Of a stretch of 64,000 bases of DNA, positions 55,222-63,237 are shown one piece after another. Numbering within the stretch: position 1 is the first letter of the stretch; the number at the start of each line of letters is the position of its first letter. The notes beneath the pieces were generated by a model, which saw only the letters and a list, made by a program, of their open reading frames with translations, made no database searches and was not told the origin of the DNA. The position numbers and the translations under genes were made by a program. The DNA is from Meandrina meandrites (taxonomy: Eukaryota > Cnidaria > Anthozoa > Scleractinia > Meandrinidae), in assembly GCA_963693305.1 (NCBI GenBank), contig OY855913.1, forward strand, positions 3,461,001 to 3,525,000, given 5' to 3'.

Positions 55222-55440
55222 CGCGCAAGGAACCAGAAGCAACATCAGAGGAATAAAATGGTACACTGTACACCTAACATCAAGAACTAACATGTTTGAT
55301 GCAAACCAATCACTTCGAATCAGTTTTGAAAACTTGGTTGGAACGGTGCAGGTAGATTTACAGGAAACCCAACTGTACAGAAAGAAAGAATATATTTGAA
55401 GGGGTGACCACCAAAGAGGAAGATACCGCCCTATAAAATA
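55222..55440 (-). pseudogene. decayed fragment of the PA-like membrane-protein gene
   Basis: About 210 bp match 52955-53170 of the neighbouring gene in the same orientation (landmarks TTTGATGCAAACCAATCAC, GGAAACCCAACTGTACAG and GGGGTGACCACC). The corresponding protein part is around the fourth and fifth hydrophobic segments. Indels and substitutions break the frame, and neither side continues the homology. Confidence 0.85.
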
Positions 55441-55571
55441 CAGATTTAGAGGCGGACAATTTCATAGCTTTTTCGACATTTACATCCAATTTACAGTGCC
55501 AGATAAATTCATTAGATGTGAATACAAGTTAAAACGCGCCTTTTAACATGTTTATGTAACAACAAAAAAAA

Positions 55572-55750
55572 AAATGAAGGTGATATGTGATCTTCGCAGT
55601 GCATTTCCAATTTAAGCAATTGGAATAAAGAAGCCTGAAAAAAATCAGGGCTTCAACGGGATCCCGTTGAAGCCCTGATTTTTTTTTTCAGGCTTCTTTA
55701 TTCCAATTGCTTAAATTGGAAATTCACTGCGAAGACCACATATCACCTTC
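55572..55750. repeat. near-perfect 180-bp palindrome
   Basis: Arms of about 88 bp meet at CGGGATCCCG (centre 55661/55662) with almost no loop. Differences are limited to a few substitutions and the length of one A/T run. Words include AGGGCTTCAACGGG, CCAATTTAAGCAATTGG and GAAGGTGATATGTG. It probably arose as an inverted dimer of a dispersed repeat end. Confidence 0.85.
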
Positions 55751-56149
55751 ATATAAATCCGCAGTTCATATATGAATCATTTCATATACTACACGTCAAC
55801 AAAAAAAAAAAATGAAAAATACTTTGAGCAAAATGCTCCCCCGTCTATGCTGGATTTCTTGAAAAGCTCGTTCTTAAGGCGGAGGTACACCTGAAGCTTG
55901 TTTTTCCACCGCTAAACTTGGTTTCATGCGAATACCTCGTCCGCCTTTCAAGTAATCCAGAAACTCTATGCTTATTTCACAAAGCTATGTTTAGCGGTGT
56001 TTTGTAAATTTTTGGGGGAGTTTGGAGGATGTTTGGGAAGAGATAGTTTTTCTCAAAGGATAAGTAAAATTTGGAGAAATAAGAAATATTAAAGATTTAA
56101 TGTGATTTTAAAATTAGAATTTGAAGTTAAAAATTAGTATATGGACACC

Positions 56150-57200
56150 CAAACAGTCCCCTGACAACCTGGGGTGCTGTTGCGTGGCGATCAACTGTCT
56201 GTTAGTGTTTCAAACCTAGCTACCAAGTGTTAGTTTTGAAACGCCTCTGTTTATTCCGCTTTGCTACGCAAGTTCCTGATGATAATAGATAGCTTTACTT
56301 TACGCTTAAGATACGTGATTAGGTAAAACCTTCTAGGAGTAGTTTATAATTTTCTCGCTGATCTTATAGTGTAGGACTTTCCGCAACAAACGCACCTTAG
56401 CGTAGGCATTAAGTTTTGTTAAAGCCCTAGCCTTTTCACGTACCATAGCCAATAAAAGACGACGCGCAAACATAAGTTAGTAGAAGTTACACCGCTACCT
56501 TGCTACGATCGGAGGATCCAAGTTACCGCTATCTCAAGTGTTCATGCTACCTTTTGCTATCTTTGGGTGCGAGTCGTCAACCAAAGTACGTAAGTTGTTT
56601 TGTTATAGTTATTATAGTTAAGTCGCGAACTTTTTGGGTCTATTCTTTTCGTTTATATTTAGTCAATTTACATTTATTGGAATTAATGTCGCAGTCAATT
56701 TTTATCATTACTAAGGATTATTGTTGTGCTATCTTGTTAATCAAATCGTCTGTACATTGCCAAATTGTGATTTCTTTATGCTTAATTCAGTTATTCTGTT
56801 CAATACGAAATCGTTATTGACATCTTTGTTGATAGTGTTTACGACGCAAGTTGTTATCATCTTATTAGTTTCAAGTATCAATTATCACGTCTATTAGTTA
56901 GAACGTATTTTTAACTATCGCTTTTCAGTTCGAACCTGCCATTTCTGTCATTTCTACAACTGCTACTACTCAGACTACTGCTACTACTATTTTACTGCAA
57001 TCTACTACCGCTACGAACGATTGTGAACTAGACCTGTGAACTCTGATCTGTCATTAAATCAGCTTAAATCTACCGAGTGGAGTTCGAATCGCTTGTCACC
57101 TCGCACCGCGCTACCCTGTAGTTGTTTAAGATTTGAGTATCGGCAACCTCTAGACATGCTAGAATCTTTACAATTACAGCGCTTCGAAAACTATAATAAA
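56150..57200 (+). other. possible LTR and leader of a retrotransposon
   Basis: CAATAAAAGACGACGCG near 56450 resembles an LTR polyadenylation region. A Thr/Ser-codon-like CTACTACT-rich stretch near 56960-57010 precedes a small open start at 57155. No second LTR, primer-binding site or gag/pol domain could be found, so this is only a suggestion. Confidence 0.2.
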
Positions 57201-57314
57201 AAAGATAGGTCACCATGCTCGCAAGAGGGACATGATTGGCCAATCCGGCTTACCTCCTTAAGGTGTCTCTCTACAGTTTTTTCTGGACCATATCAAACAT
57301 TTTCATTTGGCCGG

Positions 57315-57443
57315 TTAGCAAACTTCCCGGACTTGAATCGATGTGAAATTTACACCGCTCAGATACTTTGCCAAATAAGATCCTCCGACGAATGCTGTGG
57401 CGTTCAACACTGCTCCACCGATCATTAACGCAATGGTCGCCAT
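57315..57443 (-). CDS. small Polinton membrane protein, possibly truncated
   Basis: 42 residues beginning MATIALMIGGAVLNATAF, then a Gly/Ala-rich hydrophobic stretch and a short polar tail ending VREVC. The TTTAAAG-like box of the other Polinton genes lies about 20 nt before the start. Similar Ala/Gly-rich N-termini occur in cnidarian Polinton proteins that continue into a longer charged domain; here the frame closes early, so the gene may be cut by decay at the element edge. Function unknown; probably virion-membrane or structural. Confidence 0.5.
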   Translation of the reverse strand: MATIALMIGGAVLNATAFVGGSYLAKYLSGVNFTSIQVREVC

Positions 57444-57464
57444 TTATTAAGAATGAGAAAAACT

Positions 57465-57680
57465 TTAAGAGGGTAGAATCTTCTGTTTCTCCAGATACTC
57501 TTTCAAGTACATACTTCCAGACAGAACGGCCACCCATTTACCGTAGTTAATAACACTGGATGAGGGGTCGTTTATAAATGATTCTTTCATGGCCTTCTTC
57601 GCAATGTAACCGACACCCGCCGAGAGACCGATCAAAATCGAAGCGTCAGTGACGGTCTTCACGAGTTTATTCTCTGACAT
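57465..57680 (-). CDS. short Polinton membrane protein, paralog of the fibre N-terminus
   Basis: 71 residues. It aligns with the first 62 residues of the fibre-like protein at 57971-58921: both have MSxxKxxKxxxDASxLIG, a Gly-rich turn, DPSxSVIxYxKWVAxLS and YxKEYLxxxxIL, with two hydrophobic segments. It stops where the larger protein begins its stalk. Either this is a genuine anchor-only paralog or a remnant of a second fibre gene; the clean stop and its own TTTAAA box (21 nt before ATG) favour a real gene. Confidence 0.65.
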   Translation of the reverse strand: MSENKLVKTVTDASILIGLSAGVGYIAKKAMKESFINDPSSSVINYGKWVAVLSGSMYLKEYLEKQKILPS

Positions 57681-57712
57681 TTTTACTCTTCGGTGAGAAT
57701 GTTTAAATCGAT

Positions 57713-57949
57713 TTACAAAAAGGTGTCGTAAGAATTTCCCTTACTCCTCTCCTCTTCGATTCTCTTTAACTCCTGTTCAAACACTTTCTGTCTGTCAATC
57801 TTTATAACCTTGCGACCGTTGTACTCACCGCACTCACACATTCCCCCTCCATCAGGTATCCTTACTCCGCAGACGCAGTGTACTTTCGGTGACATTAAAT
57901 ATATGATGGCTGCCAACAGACTTCCTGTGAGAAATAGACCTTTCCACAT
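57713..57949 (-). CDS. Polinton small protein with TM segment and Cys pairs
   Basis: 78 residues. An N-terminal hydrophobic helix (about 4-20) is followed by CVCG and CECG motifs about 12 residues apart, the spacing of a small zinc ribbon, and a charged tail (KRIEEERSKG). It lies between the fibre-like gene and its short paralog, with an ATTAAAGA box 20 nt before ATG. Role unknown. Confidence 0.65.
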   Translation of the reverse strand: MWKGLFLTGSLLAAIIYLMSPKVHCVCGVRIPDGGGMCECGEYNGRKVIKIDRQKVFEQELKRIEEERSKGNSYDTFL

Positions 57950-57970
57950 TTTACAGAGTGTAAATACTCT

Positions 57971-58921
57971 TTAATCGATCTTATTTATAAGTATCATACC
58001 GAACTTCTCATATCCCTCTCCCAAACCGTCAAAGACGGTGTAGGCATCTGAGGTCTGTATAGACAGTTTTGTGTTTTCGTATATATCTATTATGGAGATG
58101 AAATTATACGTTTTAAATCCCTTGCTTGAGTTGGGTACTGTGATGTTAATATTATCATTCAGTTTTAGGAAGGGTGCGGGATTCAATATGAACTGAACAG
58201 TTCCGTTATCATCCTCTCTGCTTGTCTTCAAACCGTCGATGAGAGATATCGAGTAGACTCCCGGATTCTTGATTATTATTTTCTCTTCAAAGTTGGCATT
58301 CACGATAAAATCAGAGGGATCACTCTGTCTGGTGTACCGAGTATGTGAAGGTGTTCCGTTTACAAAGAATCTAATGAAGCTATCATTGTCATGTTTAAGA
58401 TAACCTTTATAAAAGACTTTTCTTTGTCTCGTTTTAATCTCAGCCATCTCTCTCTGTATGATCGACCCACTCTTATCAACTGTCTTATTAACATAATTGA
58501 CATTCGCTGCGTAATCAACATCTGAGGGTTTTGGGTCCTTAAGGTTCTTTATCGAATCTCCCCCCATGTCGAGATCTCCCTTCTTACTCACCTTCTCGTC
58601 AACATAACTTTTGTTAACTGCGTCTCTGTCACCTACGGGATTGGCGAGGTTTATAATCCTCTTCGATTTAAGATCGAGATTCTTTGGTTGAGTAGTCTTT
58701 TTATCTCTCTTTGAGGTTAGGGAATCAATCCTCTTCAGTATCTCCTCTCTCTGAAGATACTCTTTAAAATAGAGGCTTGCGGAGAGGATGGCTACCCATT
58801 TAAGGTAGTCTATAACGCTTGTTGAGGGATCATCCATACTGACAAAGTACCCGAACCCAGAGGAGATACCTATTAAAACAGAGGCGTCAGCAATCATCTT
58901 TAAGATCTTCTCTTTCGACAT
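57971..58921 (-). CDS. fibre-like virion protein of the Polinton
   Basis: 316 residues in three parts. Residues 1-62 form two hydrophobic segments (anchor). Residues about 82-150 hold two tail-fibre-type repeats (IINLANPVGDRDAVNKSYVD, then IKNLKDPKPSDVDYAANVNY) separated by a KKGDLDMGG turn, as in phage and viral collar/fibre shafts. Residues about 170-316 are beta-rich and end in LGEGYEKFGMILI, resembling C1q/TNF-like trimeric heads. The arrangement suggests a trimeric surface fibre anchored at its N-terminus. Host-recognition function is an inference from architecture. The ATG has a TTTAAAGA box 20 nt upstream. Confidence 0.7.
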   Translation of the reverse strand: MSKEKILKMIADASVLIGISSGFGYFVSMDDPSTSVIDYLKWVAILSASLYFKEYLQREEILKRIDSLTSKRDKKTTQPKNLDLKSKRIINLANPVGDRDAVNKSYVDEKVSKKGDLDMGGDSIKNLKDPKPSDVDYAANVNYVNKTVDKSGSIIQREMAEIKTRQRKVFYKGYLKHDNDSFIRFFVNGTPSHTRYTRQSDPSDFIVNANFEEKIIIKNPGVYSISLIDGLKTSREDDNGTVQFILNPAPFLKLNDNINITVPNSSKGFKTYNFISIIDIYENTKLSIQTSDAYTVFDGLGEGYEKFGMILINKID

Positions 58922-58942
58922 TGATATTGAGAGAAAAGATCT

Positions 58943-59344
58943 TTAAATCATTCCTATCTTGGGGACAGGAATTTTTGAGGGCTGTGGTTCAACTCTGTTT
59001 GATTCTGGTAATCTAACCTGGGGAGTTTCACTCGGTGTTCTATAACTCATAAACATATTGATTGCAGTGAGACCGATTCCGACAAGAGAGACTACGGTCG
59101 TAAATGATAACTCAGGAAACCACCCCCTGCGAGAGCAAGGCTCTGTCTTTCCTGTCTCTTTATCCTTTTCCTCTTCCTCCTGAGCCTTCTCTGCCTCACG
59201 TTTCATCTCTCTTTTCAACGCCTCTTTCGCCCTTCTGTTATGCTCGGCGAGTTTCTTTCCTGCGGCGACCTTCTTGGGATCTTTCTCTTTTTTAACACTC
59301 TCTTGAAGAGGTGTCTTAGTGATCTGCTCGATCTCTTCTGACAT
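58943..59344 (-). CDS. Polinton single-pass membrane protein with charged coil
   Basis: 133 residues. The N-terminal half is highly charged and helical (KDPKKVAAGKKLAEHNRRAKE and an E/K-rich stretch to about residue 65). A transmembrane helix follows at about 80-99, then a Pro-rich tail with PVPKIG. The KDPKKVAAGK-type start recurs in small Polinton proteins of other animals. The TTTAAAGAC box lies 22 nt before ATG and abuts the intercistronic hairpin at 59370-59392. Function unknown, probably virion membrane or scaffold. Confidence 0.7.
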   Translation of the reverse strand: MSEEIEQITKTPLQESVKKEKDPKKVAAGKKLAEHNRRAKEALKREMKREAEKAQEEEEKDKETGKTEPCSRRGWFPELSFTTVVSLVGIGLTAINMFMSYRTPSETPQVRLPESNRVEPQPSKIPVPKIGMI

Positions 59345-59369
59345 TTTAGTAATGTACTCTGTTGTCTTT

Positions 59370-59412
59370 AAATCAACCGCACCGGTTGATTTAAGTCAAG
59401 CTTAAGAGTTTA
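59370..59412. terminator. intercistronic hairpin module 1
   Basis: A perfect 10-bp inverted repeat (AAATCAACCG at 59370-59379 and CGGTTGATTT at 59383-59392, loop 3) is followed by AAGCTTAAGAGTTTA at 59398-59412, which contains the stop of the 90-residue gene in complement. The same set occurs at 59730-59772. A role in ending or processing transcripts is an inference. Confidence 0.5.
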
Positions 59413-59682
59413 CACAAATGGTGACAAGAAATAATCATCCTCATCAACGATTTCGTGTTGCTGTACCTGATCAGCACTCATCTTTATGGTCACTCCCCTT
59501 CCTTTGTCAAAAGCGTTGGCAATTCTTTTAAACTGTTGTTCAGTGAAAGAGATGAGATTATCACCACAACAAAGATCCTTATGTTTAAATATTATGGTGA
59601 CGCCCTCATTGTTATCGATTGCTAAACAGAACTTTTCTTTCTGTTCATCTGAAATGTTAACTCTGTGATCTATGTAACTCAT
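59410..59682 (-). CDS. Polinton small protein with duplicated GVTI motif
   Basis: 90 residues with an internal repeat: EKFCLAIDNNEGVTIIF (about 16-32) and KRIANAFDKGRGVTIKM (about 52-68). The K..xAxxxGxGVTIxxS pattern is typical of small, often basic, Polinton proteins. The tail is acidic (EIVDEDDYF). The TTTAAAGAC box is 22 nt before ATG. Role unknown; proteins of this kind are suspected minor virion components. Confidence 0.65.
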   Translation of the reverse strand: MSYIDHRVNISDEQKEKFCLAIDNNEGVTIIFKHKDLCCGDNLISFTEQQFKRIANAFDKGRGVTIKMSADQVQQHEIVDEDDYFLSPFV

Positions 59683-59729
59683 ATTTAATACGTCATAGGA
59701 AGTCTTTAAAGTTGTTTAACACGAGTGCT

Positions 59730-59772
59730 TAAATCAACTGTTGCGGTTGATTTAGTTAAGCTTAAGAGTTTA
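59730..59772. terminator. intercistronic hairpin module 2
   Basis: The arms TAAATCAAC (59730-59738) and GTTGATTTA (59746-59754) with a 7-nt loop are followed by AAGCTTAAGAGTTTA at 59758-59772. It is the same design as module 1 with different loop bases; the arm changes keep the pairing. Confidence 0.5.
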
Positions 59773-59783
59773 CTCAGTCTTTC

Positions 59784-60302
59784 TTAAGTGTCATTAGAAA
59801 TCTCTTCATTCTCCTTGACCATCTCCTCAGAGGGTCTTAATTTAACGTGCTTTGCAACCTTAAACAGTCCGCTAGCTAACGCTACCAATCTTCCTCCCTT
59901 CAGAACCAGAAGACCTGCGAAGTTCGACAGTTCACGTCTGACCAAATCATCGTTCTTCAAGTCTTCATTAAGAGCCTCTACATCATCCACAGGAATTATG
60001 TACGAGATAATAACACTCGCAGCGGAGATGGCTGACTCTACCAAACCTCCCGTCACCTTCTTACCCATAACCGTCTTATAACGATTGAAGTATTTTTTGA
60101 CATCCTTGGAAGAGAGTTTCTTAATGTCTCCCAGACTCATCGCTTTACCGAGAAACTCTTCTGTCGTTCCGAGAGAGGCGAGAATTGCGAGGGATTCTCT
60201 CTTAAATTCAATATCGTCCTCAGGGGTCGTCTCCTCAGGTACATGAGAGCTTTTCTCTATTACGTCACCTTCGGTTACGATGTAATCTTCAACGTTCGCC
60301 AT
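59784..60302 (-). CDS. Polinton conserved protein of unknown function
   Basis: 172 residues. An acidic N-terminus (to about 35) precedes a helical middle (EFKRESLAILASLG..MSLGDIKKLSSKDVKKYF), then a hydrophobic stretch (about 85-104, SAISAASVIISYIIP) and a second apolar region (about 128-150). It lies directly downstream of the ATPase, where Polintons often carry minor capsid or membrane proteins, but I see no jelly-roll pattern. The TTTAAAGAC box is 22 nt before ATG. Confidence 0.65.
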   Translation of the reverse strand: MANVEDYIVTEGDVIEKSSHVPEETTPEDDIEFKRESLAILASLGTTEEFLGKAMSLGDIKKLSSKDVKKYFNRYKTVMGKKVTGGLVESAISAASVIISYIIPVDDVEALNEDLKNDDLVRRELSNFAGLLVLKGGRLVALASGLFKVAKHVKLRPSEEMVKENEEISNDT

Positions 60303-60371
60303 ATTGTTTGTTTCTTATGCAGTCTTTAAATAAACTTAAGAGAGTAATGCTTAAACAGGTTCTTACGAATT

Positions 60372-60992
60372 TTAAAAAGGTATCTCAAGATAACACACAT
60401 AAGGATATCGAAGGCAGAGACAGAGTCGGGCGTATCTCTCTGTTTTTAACAGTCTCATAAATTTTTTCCGAGTCTCCGTGTCAAGATCTCCTCCATAATC
60501 CTCAAACAGGGTCTTCATACCGACCTGAGAGGGATTATAAAAAGTTACCACGCAGGCGACGTTCTCTCGGAAGGGTTTCGCTATCGAGGTCAACTGCTGT
60601 GTTAACACCCATACACTCAATCCGTCATGCCTCCCTGAGAAAGCGAGGTCGATGAATTTATTGGAGCGTTGCTTTAAATCTTTGGAGACGGCGCAGTCGT
60701 CAAGAATTAACAGGGTGTTGGTTCCTGAGAAGAGTTCTGATACGTTTGTCAGTAAGTCATTGATCTCATCGGTGTTACTCGAATCAGGTGATAAGACAAA
60801 GAAGCGTTTATCACCTCGGGCAAACCCGTGGTAGGTCCTGTTCTTGGCGTAGGTCGGGCAGATCAGGACAATGTACTCAAAGACTTTTCGGAAGGGACCT
60901 CGGAGCTGCTCTATAAGGTACTTTGTCTTTCCGCAGTTTGTCGGTCCGGTTATGATCATGTGAAAGGGAATCTTATCTCGTAACTCTTTCAT
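60372..60992 (-). CDS. A32/FtsK-HerA-type DNA-packaging ATPase
   Basis: 206 residues, complete. Walker A is GPTNCGKT (16-23) and Walker B is LLILDD (94-99), followed by a sensor-like QQLTSIAKPFRENV. This ATPase class pumps genomic DNA into the capsid in Polintons and related double-jelly-roll viruses. It ends in LEIPF with a natural stop. It is separated by only 4 bp from the end of the capsid gene upstream, so its TTAAAA box lies inside that gene's last codons. No lesions are seen. Confidence 0.88.
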   Translation of the reverse strand: MKELRDKIPFHMIITGPTNCGKTKYLIEQLRGPFRKVFEYIVLICPTYAKNRTYHGFARGDKRFFVLSPDSSNTDEINDLLTNVSELFSGTNTLLILDDCAVSKDLKQRSNKFIDLAFSGRHDGLSVWVLTQQLTSIAKPFRENVACVVTFYNPSQVGMKTLFEDYGGDLDTETRKKFMRLLKTERYARLCLCLRYPYVCYLEIPF

Positions 60993-60996
60993 CTAT

Positions 60997-62232
60997 TTAA
61001 TACATGATCGATTTTAACTCTGTGTTCATGATCTCCATCAACGCGTCAGCGACCACGAACATATGACAGGTGATGTTTCCTGATCCTCCTGTCTTTCGTT
61101 TGATCTCCAGTTTCACACCGTCTCGTGTGTTGTTTACGTGAAGACCTCCTCCGTGAATTGTGTTGTCAGGGAAGGTTCTCAAATCGATCCAGAGACCGAA
61201 CTTGTCGTCTGCATAGAAATCTTCTTCTTTTACTTTGCCCGCTCCGCCCATTCTTCTCCCAAAAGTCGGTCGGGTACATTCCCTTTGAGTAGAGTCGGTT
61301 GGGCATTCCATCGATGCTGATGTTGACCGATTTAATATTAGGGTTGACAAACTTCTCAGAGTCTCGTTTTCCCTCATCATAGCTCTCTTCAAACAGACAT
61401 AGTATACCCGTCATTGACCTCCTCGGAAGATTGACGTGCTCGTTAATGACACTGTCGTTCGGTTTTGAGATGGGGAACGTTTTATGAAGAAGGACGTTCT
61501 CGTAAAAGAATCCTTTACCGACCTGATAGGTGGCGAGGGCATCACGAGACAGGTCGCCCCCGGTTATTGCGGTGTACTCCAACTCAAGGTTCGTCATTTT
61601 ATAGGTCGGTGGTGTCTTCTCCTTCTCTTTTTTATCATGATTTACAATCTTATCAACCTTCGGAAGAGTGATCTCAAACAACAGAGGATGAGGAAGAGCC
61701 TTCGGATAGAGAGCTCCGTGATCACTCAGAACGGGATGGTCTAGAGGAACTCTGTACTTGGTGTTGTGAATGACGGCGAGGGCGACCTCCTTTGCGTCAG
61801 AGGTGACCTTGTCTCCCGCGTTCGTTCGAAGTTTTCTCATATAGTCTCTGATGAGATTCCCTGACTCAGTCTGTCCTCTCGATCATCAAGAAAGAGGTCA
61901 TGGTAGGTCTGAAATAGATCGTATCTCAGTGTTTCCTGTAGTTTCTCACCTCCGAAAGAGACCTTGAGCTGTGAGACAAGATTTCTTCCGACGTTATTCA
62001 CGAGGGTGTTGTTGATATGACCCCCTACTTTCAAGTCAAAGAGAAGAGAGACTGATCCCGGAACGATCACCACATTATCTGTCAGTTTGGGAATGTTTAT
62101 GTAGAGGGTATCACCTTCATTTGCGGATGAAGGATTAAGTGTGATCCTGTTCAAAGAGGACTCCGCCTTCAAGCCGAACGGTTCTCGTGGAACTCTGTTA
62201 GGATTGATCTTCTCAGATATAGCCTGCGACAT
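60997..62232 (-). pseudogene. Polinton major capsid protein, broken by two frameshifts
   Basis: The gene lies between integrase and ATPase as usual. Similarity runs through three overlapping frames: 61837-62232 (N-terminal, with ITLNPSS and NVGRNLVSQLKVSFGGEKLQ, a hallmark of Polinton capsid proteins), 61166-61840 (middle, with the LPHPLLFEI and LELEYTAI strands) and 60997-61392 (C-terminal, KFGLWIDLRTF onward). Shifts occur near 61838 and between about 61215 and 61260. Total span is 1236 nt, about 410 codons, on the short side for the double-jelly-roll family. No capsid can be made from this copy unless the shifts are sequencing errors. Confidence 0.82.
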
Positions 62233-62259
62233 TTTAAAAGAGAGAAAGATTATTTTTAA
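62233..62259. promoter_or_regulatory. 27-nt divergent promoter between capsid and integrase
   Basis: The capsid ATG (minus, 62232) and integrase ATG (plus, 62260) face away from each other across 27 nt. Each start codon is preceded by a TTTAAA box that overlaps the opposite gene's start context: TTTAAAA follows CAT on one side and TTTTTAAATG ends the other. A shared or overlapping bidirectional promoter is inferred. Confidence 0.55.
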
Positions 62260-63237
62260 ATGAGTAACGAGAGAATTTTAAAAAAGATATACTATAGCGC
62301 CGAAGGTTATTGGAAAGGGTACTCTGCCATTTCGAAACTTGCGAGTAAGGCAAAGGTGAGTGAGGCCGAGGTGAGAGATTGGTTAGAGAGACAGGCTCTT
62401 TGGCAGATCTACCTTCCTCCATCGAAGACAGTGCCGAGGCCTCATTGGAATGTTGATAGACCGAATGAGATTCAACAGGCGGATCTTCTTTTTCTTCCTC
62501 ACGACAGGGTGGGAAGAAAGACCTTTCGTTACGCGTTGGTGGTGATCGACGTTGCCTCGATATATAAAGATGCTGAGGCGTAGGCATCAAAAGAGAGTCA
62601 AGAGGTAGCGAAGGCTTTTGAGAGAATCTACTCGAGAAAACTCGGTTGGCCAAAGACATTGATCGTTGATCCCGGTAAAGAGTTTATGGGTTATGTGACA
62701 AAGTTGATGGAGAGACATAACGTAAAGATACAGAGAAGCGAAGCGGGTAACCATCGAGCTCAGGCCTTCGTTGAGAGAGCGAACAGGACTTTGGGAGAGA
62801 GATTATTCTCTCATCAGTACGCCCAGGAGATGATTAGTGATGAGAGATCAAGAGTCTGGGTGAAGAGGCTGCCTGCCGTTATGAAAGCGTTAAATTCCGA
62901 GGTCATTAGAATCACAGGTAAGGAACCCGAGAAAGCCATCGGTTTAAAAGAGGTCAACATTAAATCTGTCAGTTATAAAAGACCGGTCGGCGTAAAGGAG
63001 AAGAGATTACCCTCAGGTGTTCAGGTAAGGTATCTTCTCTCTCCCGGTGAGGATGAGGGAGGAGAGAGAAGGAGAGCGACCGATCCCATATGGAGTCTCG
63101 AGGTCTATAATTTATCGAGAATAAACATTTCACCTAATCAACTTGTGTTATACTATCTTCTCGAAGGACCGAAGAGATCGTTTGTCAGAGAGGAGCTTCA
63201 GATCGTGCCGTCAGACACTGAGTTGCCTCCCTTATAA
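62260..63237 (+). pseudogene. retroviral-type (rve) integrase of the Polinton, one nonsense codon
   Basis: 325 codons in a single frame, interrupted only by TAG at codon 108 (62581-62583). The N-terminal domain is helical (KLASKAKVSEAEVRDWL). The catalytic core has D75 (QQADLLFLP), D137 (VDPGKEF) and E172 (AFVERANR), 34 residues between the last two, as in DD35E enzymes. The C-terminus has a chromo/SH3-like end (SFVREELQIVP). It would join element ends to target DNA. The stop falls between the first and second catalytic residues, so the product is inactive unless read through. Confidence 0.88.

Larger units (their letters stand above)
54514..57314. other. spacer between the membrane-protein gene and the Polinton
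   Basis: It contains the decayed gene fragment at 55222-55440, a strong palindrome at 55572-55750, two poly-A-rich tracts, and from about 56150 sequence that could be a retrotransposon LTR and leader. No gene is supported. Confidence 0.55.

Noticed and set aside
57036..57428. 130-codon plus-strand frame at the Polinton edge
   Set aside because: It spans the junction of unlike sequences and its 3' part is antisense to the 42-residue Polinton gene.
57271..57537. 88-codon minus-strand frame
   Set aside because: Out of frame with both small Polinton genes it overlaps; no start box or hydrophobic pattern.
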